The translations under genes were made by a program, and so were the position numbers. From Flaccisagitta enflata (Eukaryota; Chaetognatha; Sagittoidea; Aphragmophora), in NCBI GenBank assembly GCA_965153355.1, contig OZ231127.1, positions 61,752,001 through 61,816,000 of the forward strand: a stretch of DNA of 64,000 nt, read 5' to 3'. Below are positions 13,210-30,297 of the stretch, in pieces (position 1 is the first letter of the stretch; the number at the start of each line of letters is the position of its first letter). The notes beneath the pieces were generated by a model, which worked only from the letters and a program-made list of their open reading frames with translations, was not told where the DNA came from and did not search any database.

Positions 13210-13620
13210 CACTGTAGGAAATCGCTCTAGCGAAAGGCAAAATAAAGGCTGTATTTTTCGTTTTTTTGACAAATTTAGCGGAACGCCCATTTCGCTAGAC
13301 AGGTTGGCGGCGCCCCAAAAGCAGCGGCATTCTGCCGCAGGAGAGCTGTCTAGCGATGTTAGGCCTTTCTAAAAGAAGTTATGTACCGCTGTCAGTAGCT
13401 TAAGAGATTCAATTAGAAGGACCTTGCTAATCATTAGCGAATGGTTCAAAAAAAAGTTTTGGGGAATAGGATTATGGGTACCCCTAACCAATATGCCATT
13501 CACTACCATTTCAATGTTATCTGATTCTATCCACTGAGCCCTGATGTTTGGAAGTCCGCTCCCTACTGATGTGGCCATCATAGTTTCTAATTCACACAAT
13601 AGCATCACACTCTATAAACA
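13210..13620. other. Non-coding stretch with TTTCGCTA motifs
   Basis: No gene supported. The octamer TTTCGCTA and its complement recur, linking this stretch to the repeats that follow. A short minus-strand open frame (13608-13369) has no recognisable features. Confidence 0.5.
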
Positions 13621-13639
13621 CTCATATATGAGCAAATGG

Positions 13640-14010
13640 CGCGGTCATTCTGCCAGCTAATATGCAGCGCCCGTGACTGAAGAGCCAAGTGACGGCAATA
13701 AGTTCCAGACCCATGCAGCCTGGCCCGAATCGACTCCGGAAATGGTCCTTCAATATGCAGCGCCCATTTGCAGCATGGTGACTATAAAACTCCAGCACTG
13801 TTAGCAAAATCAGATTTGGGCCAAAATGGTCCCTTTCGCTAATAGGCAGCCCCCGCATCAGCAGCCGCTGCAGATCCGAAGTGACGTCACCAGATGCTCC
13901 AGCGAGCCAGGTCAGATTTGGACCAAAAACGGTCCCTTTCGCTATTAAGCAGCGCCAGCATCAGTAGCAGCGGCAGATCCGTACGCGATGACTCGGGCAC
14001 CCCGAATCTG
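13640..14010. repeat. Degenerate tandem repeat, ~120-bp unit
   Basis: Three diverged copies share CAGATTTGGGCCAAAATGGT, CCCTTTCGCTAATAGGCAGC and GCCCGCATCAGCAGC blocks. They begin near 13650, 13795 and 13910. Confidence 0.7.
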
Positions 14011-14453
14011 GTTAAATTTACGGTAAAGACTGTAAAATTTTTAATTTTCGCTAAGATGTATTTCCAAGAGAAGAATTCTGGCCTTTCATAAAATTTGCGC
14101 AATTTTTCGTATTTTTCTCCATTATCGCCCGCTTCGCTGTTCTGCCTTGTTTTACCGCTAGGAAAATAAATCAGAATGGGAGCTTTAGCCAACACGAATT
14201 TTGCCAGTAAGTTATTGAAAAATTGCCCTCAGGCCCTCCTTTACGCGCTAATATTTAGTGCCGCTTAATAATGTGTGTATCCGTCCTGCCGTCCATGTCT
14301 TTTGAATGGGCATGTTCAACACCAAGCATCTTTTCTTGTTTCCATCAATACTGCCAATTCTTCTTCTATGTCAAGGTGCACAATGGCTGGGCAATTTTCG
14401 TGTCAGATCATATATATTCTAGAAAAAGAAGACAAATGATGAATTTATGATTT

Positions 14454-14656
14454 TAGTTGTGGTGCCATGACTTCTACACCCTGCTTCTTGTCTGTCCGCC
14501 TGCCTGTCCGTCCATTGTCCGTCTGGTCACACTTTACTTTTTTTTGGGTTTTAGCGGTTTTTGGCCTCACTGCTCCTGCCCAAGTGATCAAGTGACCTCA
14601 AATACGGCCCCTGCCAACCCGCACGCGACTGGGGTAGCTGTGTATCCGGCTTTGTT
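14454..14656 (+). mobile_element. Family-B hairpin element, diverged 5' hairpin
   Basis: The 5' end is TTTTAGTTGTGGTGCCATGACTTCTACACCC, then GTCCGTCCATTGTCCG and CACACTTTAC. It ends CCCGCACGCGACTGGGGTAG, CTGTGTATCCGGCTTTGTT. Confidence 0.7.
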
Positions 14657-14784
14657 TAAAAAGAAATATTTATAGAATGAATTATTTATTTATTTATTTG
14701 CATTGAGAATCATTTTTGTCAGAAAAATTGCTCAAGAGAAAAAATTAGCCTCCATTCCCTGACTTGTCTTATGTGAAATTTTTA

Positions 14785-14920
14785 ATCTGTCTCTGAATGC
14801 TTAGATTTGCATTTTTAAAAACATGACCCTGTTCCAAAGACATATAAGAAGGGGGCCATGTTCTTAAAAATGCAAAAAATTTTGCATTCAGAGAGAGATT
14901 AAGAATTTCACGCGAAATGA
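14785..14920. repeat. Imperfect inverted repeat (~50-bp arms)
   Basis: AAATTTTTAATCTGTCTCTG, then TGCATTTTTAAAAACATG, is mirrored by CATGTTCTTAAAAATGCA and CAGAGAGAGATTAAGAATTT. It resembles the hairpins near 60.9 and 62.9 kb in outline (ATGCAAAATTT plus AACATG). Confidence 0.7.
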
Positions 14921-14929
14921 ATTTCCAAA

Positions 14930-15440
14930 TTTGCTGTTCCTGTGCACTGCCACCGCCCAGTGGGAAGGCTTTCTTCATCCTTATCATGACTCATCTTTTG
15001 TTGTTTTCTCAATGTCTGTTTCTATTTGTGTCTCTTGTTTCTATGTCTGGGGGTGTCAGATATCTCTCTCTCTCTCTCGTTTTTCATCAATAAGCACGTT
15101 TTAACGTTTGCGAAAAAGAGTGCCCTGATTTCTCATCGTCAAATCCGGCTGGAAATTGCCATTTCATTAGTCAGTCACTAAGAAAGCAAAAAAACGTTTT
15201 CACTATGGTATGTTGTCTCATAATAATTCAATTCTGAACTTTTTGGAAAAGATGCGAAGAGATACCGAGGAGGCACGTAACTTGGTTCCGTAATTGTCCT
15301 GTCTTTTTTTTATGCGTCATATTTACTTATTTTACATGCCTATGTAGTAGTTTGTTGAAAGTTGCGATTGATGGTTGCATTGTCGCATTTTGTGTTGATG
15401 AATATGAACACAATAACATTAATAATAATAAGATAATAAT
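14930..15440. other. Intergenic stretch, nothing recognised
   Basis: It holds a short CT run near 15065 and AT-rich DNA; no gene or element end identified. Confidence 0.5.
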
Positions 15441-15448
15441 AGTAATGG

Positions 15449-16754
15449 GTGATTTCCGGCGGGAGACTCACAGGCCTAATTTTCATCAATAACGCGTATT
15501 TTTGATCTATTTTCTGGAAAATTCCCCTCAGTCGTCTGTCAGCAATGACTTCCTATGCAATGATAAACACATTACTATGATTTCAGCAAGAAAACTCGAC
15601 CTGAATAGTATTTTTATCATCCATTTTAAGCTTTAAAGCATGATGGACAGTGCCTAATGTACGTGTAGCATCGTGTAACCAGAGCTGTATTTATTAGTTT
15701 TTGATCTGCGCTGCTTCTTTACAGCCATTTTCCAATTTGGTAGTCTAGATTAGATGCTGACCGTAGCCTGAAATCAAATTCGTACTCATTTTGTGCACAA
15801 TGTGCTTCAGAGAACACGCCTGAAGTAGTAGAGGAAAATACATTTTTTTTTTTCATTAAATTTAACAATGTAATTACTAAGATTGATAAGGGGCTTATGA
15901 TAAATGAGAACCATACGGAAATGAGGCTAGGAAAGGTCTAAGGTGATGTAGTTTGTGTCCATTAAAAAAGAAATACACAGGCATTAACTGTCTTGGCACA
16001 ATGACAAAAAGTTGAATTTCAGACAATTGGTATTTTTCAACAATTCAATTGTCCCATCCATGTCTGGAATGTGTAGGTGATCGCTGTATTAAAGACGCAG
16101 GTGTATTAAGTCCAAATTTTGTCTCCGCTTTTCGTATGAAAGGAAGCGGAATAGAAATAAGCTAAAAATCCCTGCCATTGATTCATTTTTCATCCCCTAA
16201 AAGGGAAAAATCGAATTTCGGACAATTGGTATTTTTCAACATTTTGGATGCCAAGGGCAATGGCAATGCATTGACATAAATTGTTAAGGGAGGACCTTTT
16301 TTCGTAATGCAATCAGCTAAGAGGGTCTCAAGGAACTATTTGAAGTCAAAGAAGCATTTCGATCATTGATAACTATCTAGTAGAAAGCTACTAGCGATAT
16401 ACCTGAATTAGTAAATATTTTTGCTTTTCCCCCAGCTCTTTCACGGACTTAAAAAAAAATCATGAATTTTGGTCAAAATTTTCATGATTTTGAGAACCTG
16501 ATATTTGTACGTTTCAGATGATTCTGAATCGAATGAGACTGACTTTTTCATACCAAAAATTTTTACCACTACCCCTGACCCCCAGCCTCTAGGGGCCCCT
16601 TGGGGGGCCCGGGGGCACCATTAAGCTTTGGCAATCGCTGATTCTTATCCCCCTGAACCACAAGATTGCAAATCAGTCATAGGTTACTTCCATAATCGAG
16701 TTCTAAAAATTTGACTTTTTCGCCTCCAGATGTGAGTCTGCCGCTGGAAATCAC
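15449..16754. mobile_element. Non-coding element with 23-bp terminal inverted repeats
   Basis: The left end GTGATTTCCGGCGGGAGACT (15449 on) and the right end, reversed GTGATTTCCAGCGGCAGACT (16754 back), match at 21 of 23 bases. TAATAATA repeats flank both sides, so the target duplication cannot be read. The interior (1.3 kb) has no open frame of note. Inside, GACAATTGGTATTTTTCAAC occurs twice (about 16023 and 16220). Confidence 0.6.
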
Positions 16755-17150
16755 TGTTAATAATAATAGCACTAGTGATTTATAATGCCAATAATAATAC
16801 CAGTGATTAATAGTTGCTACAGATATTTTTGGGAAGCCCCATTCACGCGAATACGCAGTGTAGGCGTATACGGCAGAGTGAAAATTGGTCGGATTTGGGA
16901 ATAATGGGAAAAATCAACGTTAAACAATCAACCTCAACAGCAATTCAACTCAAAAGCAAACTCAACAAACTATGAAGAAAAAAAGAAAACTTCCTATCTC
17001 TTTTCTTTTCTTTTTTTTTCTATCGTTCATTCTTTCTTTCATTCTTTGTTTTTTTCCTTCTTTCTCCTCTTCTTTCTTCCTCCCTCTTTTTTAATTTTTT
17101 TATTTTTTTTTTTTTTTTTTGGTTTTCTTGTTTTCTTGTTTTCTTTTTAT

Positions 17151-18661
17151 GTCGGGGTGCAAACGAAGACAAAATTTGATCAGTCAACACATTTTTCTGC
17201 AATATTATACACATTGTTAATTTGCATATTCTATCAATGAAAAATGGTAATAAGTTTATGTTTAAATTATTTTTGCATTAAAAATCATTTTTGTTTTTAA
17301 AGTAACTGTGAAATGTAGGGATAATGGTAAGAAAGAAAAAAAAGGTTTTTTAAGGCAAATTTTCTTTTACAATCTAACATGTCTTGGGTCCGGGGTGCCG
17401 ATTCTGTCAAGCTGCCGCGTAGCAAGAAAATTCCAACCGAGGCTGCCGCACTTTCTTTACCTATGATTTCTTTTGAAACTAGCCCTGTGATGCCTACTTG
17501 ATATTTGTTTTGCTTATTTAAAAGGATAGGAACTCCACATACAGTATGTTTATTCTCAAATGAAACGAAAGATGACGGCATAAATCCAAAACAAATTGAG
17601 ATAATCAAATTCCAAAAAAAGTTCCTGAAAGAGTATGTTCTGGCATTTATTTGTGCAAAATCTTAGCCTTTTGGATCAAATAGTTTAGCTTCAATCTGCA
17701 TTTGAAGATAAAACATGAATTGTTATTTGTTAATTTTTCTCACTAGAGACAAAAGATGAAATTTTCAAATTTTGCCATTTTTTTAACAAAAAAGGTAATT
17801 GTTCATCTCAACAGGCAATGTATGTCGTATTTCTGATAGCAGATAAGATTTATCTTGCTAACTGGTTCAATTAACTAAAAAATCTCAAAAAACAATTTTT
17901 TATGGACTGAAAATAGAAAAAAAATAAGTGATATTGTGATTTTTACAATTTTGCTTTAAATGAGGATTGAAGCTAGACTAATTGAGATGTAAGGCTGAGA
18001 TTTGGCACAAACAATTGCCAGTACACATTCTTTCAGGAACTTTTTTTGGAATTTGATTATCTGAATTCGTTTAGGATTTATGCCGTCATCTTTTGTTTCA
18101 TTTGAGAATAAACATACTGTAATTTCGATTTTCATTTCAATTTGCATACCACTTCTCGCAAAAACGACTTTTTGCTTCTTATTTTCCTTTATCATTTAAC
18201 CTCATTTCTCAATTTTGATTTGTTTCCCCCACCATGTGCCGCAACTGCTGCACTTGGCAGCTGTCCTGCCGCGTAGCATTGCTACCCTGCTACCCTGGAT
18301 CGGCACCCTGGTCTTGTGTAAAATTATAACTTTGCATAGAGATTCAAAAATCATGTTTTTTAAAAAAATGGCGTCTTTTTAAAAACTTAAAAATGCAAAA
18401 TTTTGCATTCAGAAGCAGAATTATAATTTTACAATACAACTTTCTAAACTTTTCCTCTCATTTTTTCTTATTTTATTGAATAACTTTGGTCTTTATGAAC
18501 ATACAATAGAAACTTGATGTTAGATAATCATTTCCTAATATTCTTTAAAAAAATCATGAATATAAAAATTTTTATTTCAAAATTCATCACCTTCAAAGAA
18601 AGCTTAATATAATAGTTTATTGTGACTGAAAACCAAATTTTGTCTTCGTTTGAACCCCGAC
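17151..18661. mobile_element. Foldback element with long inverted arms and TTAT flanks
   Basis: The outer ends GTCGGGGTGCAAACGAAGAC (17151) and, reversed, GTCGGGGTTCAAACGAAGAC (18661) continue into AAAATTTG. TTAT lies directly outside each end (17147-17150 and 18662-18665), a plausible 4-bp target duplication. Inner arms of roughly 170 bp (17540-17715 and 17955-18125) are also mirror images, for example GATGACGGCATAAATCC against GGATTTATGCCGTCATC. GGGTGCCGAT blocks near 17392 and 18300 mirror each other too. No transposase is visible. Confidence 0.7.
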
Positions 18662-18944
18662 TTATCTTATTATCTCTCTTTTTCTCTTTCTTTCTTTCCT
18701 TATTTTCTCTTTCCTTCTTTCTTCCTTTCTTTCATTCTCTCTTTTTTGTTATCATTTTTTGTGTCTTATTACTGCAATGCACCCATAGCTTATTTGTAAA
18801 CCTTCCGACGAGTCCTATTGTAAATCGTCATTTCCCCCACACATGTTCGGAGAAAATCTATTCATCATCCCCCAATTTAAACACCTCTGAAGAAGTTTTC
18901 TAGCAAGCAGCGCGCCTTTTCCAACTCTAAGTCTAAATTATTTC

Positions 18945-19020
18945 ATGTCTGTCTCTGTCTCGGTCTGTCTGTCTCTGTCTCGGTCTGTCTGTCTGTCTGT
19001 CTCTCTCTGTCTCTTTTTTT

Positions 19021-19060
<40 letters not shown>

Positions 19061-19062
19061 CG
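18945..19062. repeat. (GTCT)n / (CT)n microsatellite
   Basis: A compound tract: CTGTCTCGGTCTGTCTGTCT units followed by an uninterrupted CT run. Confidence 0.93.
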
Positions 19063-19387
19063 AATAGAAATTGACGCAGTGCACCTAACTCGATTTGACT
19101 GTACAGTTGAGCTTCACTAGAGCGCATGTAAAATGATTGAATAAAAATATCCCTTGTAATGAAGTTGCTTTTGTACCCTATTGCCAAATTAGAAATGACT
19201 GCAACATTTTTATGGGACTGTAGATTATATGCCTTGTGGGCATGCTTTATGAGCGGGTGCGTTCTAACGGTGCTCCACTGTTCCTATAAAATTCCACATT
19301 CAGGCCTATACTCATGGAGTTATTAAAAACCGCGCTTTCTACCACCGAAAGAAAGTGAAAAGAGCGGGATATTAAAATCGGACGTTT

Positions 19388-19648
19388 GTGTTGCAAAACA
19401 AGATGTGGGGAGGGCCGGAAGGATCGTCATTCCACACAAAAATCATTTTGAAAACAGTGCCCACTCCATACGCCGGGACCATGACGCTTAATGGCGCCGC
19501 ATCATCGACTCATGAAAATAAAGAAGTGACATCAGACTGTCGTGAAGACGAATCGGGGAACACTTCCTGGCGAGCAAAACTCATGCCGACGAGGTTTCGT
19601 TCAATGATATCGCACGCTCGATCGCGCACAGTAATGACAGCTGAGGTG
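19388..19648 (+). CDS. Candidate exon of an unidentified protein
   Basis: An open frame of coding-like composition runs from Met 19388 (MWGGPEGSSFHTKIILKTVP, VPTPYAGTMTLNGAASS, CREDESGNTSWRAKLMP, ISHARSRTVMTAE) to a good donor, GAG|GTGAGA, at 19648. No domain is recognised. Nothing downstream in the window joins it in a matching phase with certainty. It could be a real exon or a chance open frame. Confidence 0.3.
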
Positions 19649-20184
19649 AGACGGTTGTTGTGGTTTAAAATTTTTAACTTGTTAAGTCTCTACTTGATGT
19701 CACTTTCATTGATATACTGAAAAAAAAAACATGCAGGTCATAAGCGAAAAACGAATAACTACTATATGCTAATTAGACCTCATTTGCATATTGTGGTTTT
19801 GCATTATCGCTTATAACATGTATGTTTCCTATAGTGGATTAGTAAAATTCATAGCTAATATATATTTCATTCTTTGAAATGGTTCTAAATGATTAATTTT
19901 AAAGACGTTTCTATTCTTCCAAGGCTCTTTTTTTACGCTTTCAAAGCCCTTTTTGGGCTACCTAGGCTAATATCAAAATATCCTGGGTTCACTTAAACAT
20001 AAGATAATATTATCAGAACTTTATAATTTTACAACAAAATCTTTGAAAAAGTTGAAAGAAAAGCCATATTCATTGCCGTTTTGGACACAAAAAATTGACC
20101 AAAATGATAATCATATTCTATCTTAAAAATATAGTCTTACCTATACGGTCAGGATCAAATATTTCAATTCTAAGGGTTTGAATA

Positions 20185-20430
20185 AACAAGGCCAACATCT
20201 ATTAGTCGCGTGTGGGACATAAGTAACTAAGGATGACTTAAATTGACTTAAAATGACTCAAGATGACTTAAAATGACTTATTAAGACATAAAATGATGTA
20301 AAATGACATTATTGACTAAATTGGCCTAATTGACTTAAGTGACTTTATTTAACTTAAAATAACTTAAAATGACTTAGAATAACTAAAAATGACGTAAAAT
20401 GACTACAAATGACTCAAAGTAATAAAAAAA
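20185..20430 (-). mobile_element. Hairpin-element 3' end carrying a GACTTAAAAT minisatellite
   Basis: On the minus strand it ends CCCACACGCGACTAATAGAT, GTTGGCCTTGTT. The interior is about twenty 10-11-bp copies of AAAATGACTT (20220-20410). The same GTGTTGGCCTTGTT end and AAGTCATTTT repeat occur at 25883-26062 and 41090-41386. The 5' hairpin is not found here. Confidence 0.6.
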
Positions 20431-20449
20431 GTAGTTTGAGGGACCGACG

Positions 20450-21200
20450 CACTGTGGGCTGCATTGTGCTCTAGGTGGCTCATTGAGGATTAACATAACA
20501 TTTTTTCCATTACATTGTTCCTTTTGAAATATACAGAGTGAAAAATATTTTTCTGCATATTTTCAGATGATATAAAACTATATATATCTGAGATTGACTC
20601 ATTTCTATTGGATTAAGCGCTTCATGAGCTTAGCATACAAAAGAAGAGAAATTTGAGAAAATAGAGTGAAAAATACTGCTAAACTCTTTTATATTTAGTT
20701 TTTAAATTGTCTTATATTTTGACCAAATCAATTGAATTTTTGTCTTAGTTCAATAACATTCCTTAATAAGGTGCACAGAAAAATCATTTTTGTGCTCATT
20801 TAGCTCATTTTGCTCATTTTTCTTCCAGTCAAATATAGATTTATACTTTTATCCACGTTATCACTTGTCCATTTTAGGCCAAGAAAATCGCAATTTGGAC
20901 ATCGAAGGCCCGCTTGAGCCATAGCATTCTGGATTCAGGACCCCTTGAACTACATTTTGGCATAGGTCGCTCATTGTGCGTCCTTGTGCGATTTTTTATA
21001 TTTATAGGGTAATAAAAGCATGCAAATGAGGTCAAACATGTAGTAATAGTAGACTAATTTATTAGTGCTAAATATGTAAAAAATGATGATTTTTTAAATT
21101 TTTCCAGACACTTAAACAATAATAAAGGAATGCAATCCAATATTGAAGATATCATGAGCTTTTTGTAATCTTAACAGATAATCCAAAAAATTCATTGATT
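20450..21200. other. AT-rich stretch left of the inverted duplication
   Basis: No gene, array or clear element end seen. Confidence 0.5.
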
Positions 21201-21211
21201 TTTCTTGACTG

Positions 21212-22118
21212 TTAGAAATGTATGTCTGTCCGTCTCTTAGGTGTGTGTGCCTTCTGTCTCTTTTGCGTGCTTTTGGCTTTTTCTCTTTCTCTACTATTCG
21301 ATGCCCGTGTCTTTTGTTTCTTGCCATTTTTTATATTGAACGCTAGATGGGTAACCATATGGTTGCGCCTTGATTTTGTGCCATTTGTTTTTACTACGTA
21401 GGCAAATATACGTAACTCGTCTTTCGTATCATCCAATTTTTGGATTGATTGATTTTATTTAATTACGGCATCGCTTCTTAAAGTGATTGATTGATTTTTA
21501 TGATCGTTTGAATGCGCCCTTGGAATTCACTAATTTCAATAATCTCTCATCTTTTTATTGCAGATAAACTAATGAACGGACAATTAACGTTAATTTGACA
21601 TCGACAGACTGTGGGTTGAAACCAACGAGTGGGCCTAAAGTAAGTTTATAGACGTGTTTCTGCTTTTATTAGCGTTGTTTTTATCTTGTCTTTCGGTCTG
21701 TTATTTTTGTCTTTTGCCCCTTTGCATTTTTATCGCCGGATTTTAGTATGGTTTTTATCGCTTGTCCGATCAGCTTGCTATAGGGATGATATGGATGAAT
21801 TCAATGGGATGGGCCGGGGCAGGGGCAGGTATTATCAGGTGGCATGGGCTCTGAAGAAGATGAACATGTTGTCATGTGCTGTTTCTGTCCTTATTGTGTC
21901 CTATCTCGATTTCATGTTATCTTTTGCATTTGCTGATCACAATTAACGCCCACCTTTCCCTTTCATTTTTCCCCCTCTCTTCAGTTGTTGAAATTTTTTA
22001 TGGAATAAACGAGACGATCGCCTTCCTATTTTCAATCGGCCAACTTTCTTTCACCACAGTCGTCAGTCAGATAGACGCTCATAGACAGTGCCAGTTGAAA
22101 CTCGTGGGCGTAATTATC
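21212..22118 (+). repeat. Large inverted duplication, left arm, block 1
   Basis: This block is the near-identical reverse complement of 43264-44160. Examples are GATGGGCCGGGGCAGGGGCA with its mirror, and GACGCTCATAGACAGTGCCA at the inner border (about 22075). Scattered substitutions and indels separate the arms, so they are not a trivial copy of one read. Confidence 0.93.
21564..21639 (+). pseudogene. Degenerate mirror copy of an unidentified exon
   Basis: It corresponds to the intact exon at 43738-43815 on the other arm. Relative to that copy it has one inserted base (GTTAATTTGAC against GTTACTTGAC) and deletions near ACGAGTGGG and CTAAAG, breaking the KLMNGQLTLLDIDRLWVE frame. Splice borders (CAG| and |GTAAGT) are retained. 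Confidence 0.6.
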
Positions 22119-22181
22119 TTTCAACAATTTAAAAACGACTCGATTCTTTTCATCTTCGACCTCCGGAAGCTAAATTGCACA

Positions 22182-24640
22182 ATGGCAGCTGCGCGTAACG
22201 ACTATACCGTCCCGATCGCTTCACCGCCATCGCGGGTATCTCACTTCGGTTTGAATCAGTGTCCGAGGTCAAACCGTTTGCGCGCAATGAGGAACGATAT
22301 CACTGCTGAAATGGAAGGATGCCGGCGCCTCTTGGACGCCGTTTCTACTTTCACCGAAGGAACGAACGACTCTCGACGACGCCGCCTGTGAATCGGATGG
22401 CGCTCGACACGGCCTTCGGGACATGGTCTATGACTTCATATCGTATGCAAGACAAATGGCGCGCGACTCGATGTTCATCGACCCTCTTCGATTCGTGCCT
22501 TCTTCTTTGCGTCGAATCCGGCGCGAGTGGGACTCCATGCGCTTCTTCGATCGTGAAATCTATCCAGAGAGTTTTTCTTCCAACGCTTACATCGTGAATT
22601 TAGTGCATACTGACATTGGGAATCGTAAAAGACCCATCAACGACTTCTCGTGGAATAGTCTCTCAATTGATACCCACGCCGCCCACGACAATGCTACCGG
22701 CGCTCCGACTCCATGGATGCGACCGTCTGCGCCAAACCCCGACGGATCTGAGTATCTACTACAACCCATCCCGCGACATGGTGCACAATCTCAGACTGGC
22801 GGCTGACTTTTAAATCTGCCAAAATCCAAAGAGGAGATGCCGTCAATCAATGGGTATCAGATTTGGTCTCGGAAATTGAACCCGCGCGCCGCGCTCTCCG
22901 AGTGGAGTGCTGACGGCGATGCTTATGATTCTCGACGCGACGCTGACGCCTTCGTAAGGAGGTCGCGGGATCATCAACGGATTGACGCGGCAGGAGAGGG
23001 ATAGGCGACGTTTCGCCAACAGGAGTGCTGAGAGAGACAGATAAAGACAGAAAGCTGAGGAGAAATGCTACAAGGTCACGGGCTGATTGACGACAGCAAA
23101 AATAACGGAGGAGGAGCAGCGACAGCAGCAGGAGCAACAGCAGCAGTATCAATTGCAGATGAAGTAGTAGCAACTCCAACAGCAATGTCTAATCAAGGGA
23201 CCATAGGAGCAGCAGCAAACGACGGCTCAACGGCAGCAGCAAGAGCTGTTGCAGCAGCAGCAGTTGCAGCACCTCCAATAATTCTTGTCAACAAGATCCC
23301 AGCCGGCGCTCATCATCAGTCAACACGATCAACAGCAGCAATGCCTCAGCAACAGCAACAACAACAAGAGCTGCGATAACATCACGGCAATGCACAGTAC
23401 GAACAATAAACAACATGCAAAACTATGCAGGAGAAAGTACGCAACAGCAACAGCAGCAGCAACAGCAACCTTCCGCCGCAATCCCAGCGGTGGTAGTGGA
23501 TCCTCCGGCTTAAAACAACCATCTTGTCGAAAGCATGAATGTCAGTGAGGAGACAGAAGAAGAGAGACAGCAATTCCTTGAAGATCAACGGCTGCGCATG
23601 ATGGCTGAAGGTGAAAGTGGTAGTGAGCAACAGCTCGAAAGGCGCCTGGATCAAGTGTGCCATTAAGATTCCAATATTAAGTTTCATCATACAGACAAAG
23701 AGTTATACGACAGAATGTGTGAATTTTCATTGTGCAGCAGCAATCTAGAGATGAAGATAGAAGGTGAATATTCAACAATGCGGCAGAAATGCAACGAAAG
23801 CACTGGAATAGCCTGAACAACGGCATTATTGTTGGGGCTTTAGAGCAGCGTGATGTGAAGCTTAGGCACCTGTCTGAGCTGGAACAGCAGCAGCCGCAGC
23901 ATCCGCCAAAAGACCGTCGATCTATCTTCAGAAATTTCAATCCGGGATTGTTCAATTCGAACACACAGCAACGTCATGTGCAGTCAGCAGAAACAGCCCG
24001 CTACAGCCGATGCAGCAGCAGTTGGAGCAGCAGCAGCAGCAAGGACAGCACCAGCGTCAACTGCAGCAGCAGAATGAACAGCAACGACGTCCTGACCAGC
24101 AACAGCAGCTTCAACATCAACAGTGGCAGCAGCAACGGCTTCATCATGTCAACAGCAATGGCATCATGATCAGCATCAATAAGCTCTGCAGCAACGATTC
24201 CTCTCTACTGCACCGAAGTGACTTCTTCATAGCTAGATTATTTCTCATAGAAGGGAGACTATTCCTTTCTATCAAGAGGAAAAAAGGTCTTCAATACAGC
24301 CGGAAGCGGAGGTGATGCAACGGAGGCGGTATGCGCAGGAGGCAGAAGTATGAGGCCACGGATGCTGGTTACATGGCCAGCTGCAGGCAGATAAAGAGAG
24401 AAGGAAACAAGCCTAAGAAGACAACGAATGGATTGCAGCCAAGGCGCCAAAGAAGGCAAGCGCCTCTAGTAACGCTGCTACGGAAGTCATCCAGTGAATT
24501 GATCGCTTGCAGCAAGAAGTGGATGGAAGGGAAGATGCAGATTCAGCAGAGAGATTTTGACTGTTTGAAATGAGAGAAAAATGAAGAAAAAATAAATTAA
24601 AAGAGGAACACACAAAAATGGATATATTGCCCGCTCAAGA
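22182..24640 (+). pseudogene. Decayed glutamine-rich coding sequence in the left arm
   Basis: The stretch has a coding look (GC-richer, long open segments) but is cut by frameshifts and stops. Readable parts in order: MAAARNDYTVPIASPPSRV and AEMEGCRRLLDAVSTFTEG; after a shift, MVYDFISYARQMARDSMFID, RRIRREWDSMRFFDREIYPE and FSWNSLSIDTHAAHDNATG; then EEEQRQQQEQQQQYQLQMK; then MNVSEETEEERQQFLEDQRL; then ALEQRDVKLRHLSELEQQQP and DRRSIFRNFNPGLFNSN; then MQQQLEQQQQQGQHQRQLQQ; finally DILPAQDFDAPYLHQDDW. I do not recognise the family. It occupies the place where the opposite arm has the PKA docking exons and is absent from that arm. Confidence 0.5.
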
Positions 24641-25436
24641 TTTTGATGCTCCCTATCTCCATCAAGATGACTGGAGTCAACAACAAGGAATCAGCAAGAG
24701 GGAAGTGGTGGAGCGCTAAAACACTAAAAAGAGATCTCCGTGAGCAAATAATACGCCTTTCGCCCAACAACTTCTAGCGATTACCGCGTGGGAGTATCAT
24801 TCACCCGAACGCGATGCCTTTGGGTGCTTCACATAGCAAAAGTTATAAAACTTCTTCTAGTCCCCCTTAAGTTATGCAGAGGGACTTATTTCAAAGCCCT
24901 CATCGTCTTTCTTTTTTTCAAAAATTGTCCATCTTTCGTTTGTTTATGCCCTAATTTACATAATGCTATGGGAGATACTGTCAGGATTCAGTTGGTTCAA
25001 GACATAATGAACTTCATCCAGTATCGTTGCTCATTGCTCATCTGTGTAACAGAAAATGCCCACAACATTTTCATCCTTGTTTTGTTGATGATTTTTGTAT
25101 GATAGGTGATTTTCCGAGGCAAATGTTAGTCTCTTAGGCAACGAAGATCATGTATGAGGAATGAGGAAATTTACTTCCCCATTTGTATGACACTGCAAGA
25201 GCTAAAAAAACAGGAGATGAATGAATTTTGAAAAAAAGGGAAAAGTCATCTTCATGATTTTTTTCACTCTGTATTGGATGAGCGGGACAAAGGAATACGT
25301 AGGTAAACGATTATTAAAGCAGCCGGCGTGTAAAAAAGATGTTTCATTCAAAGTTGACCCTTCCTTTTTAATCCTCATCCTTCAAATCTGCAAATTCGCT
25401 AAATGTCTTACAAACTTTATCTCGTACTTTTATTAG

Positions 25437-30146
<4,710 letters not shown>

Positions 30147-30276
30147 GTTGGCAAACTAGAAACTAGAGGGCAGCCATGAATCTTCTTTTGTCTATATTCA
30201 ATTAGTATGTAAAGCGTACATCCCTTTGTGTGTCAAAAATTCTTTTCATCTTGCTCCAGCTAACAATTTTTTGTCC

Positions 30277-30297
30277 CCGACGAACAGTGTTCGTCGG
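30277..30297. repeat. Perfect hairpin, 10-bp arms, 1-base loop
   Basis: CCGACGAACA, G, TGTTCGTCGG. It is followed about 30 bp on by GTTCGTTTGTCTGTTT, the hairpin-then-pyrimidine-tract layout of the element starts elsewhere in the window. Confidence 0.9.

Noticed and set aside
13369-13608. Minus-strand open frame with GLPNIRAQWIESDNIEMVVN
   Set aside because: No recognised motif or splice context; length is within chance for this base composition.
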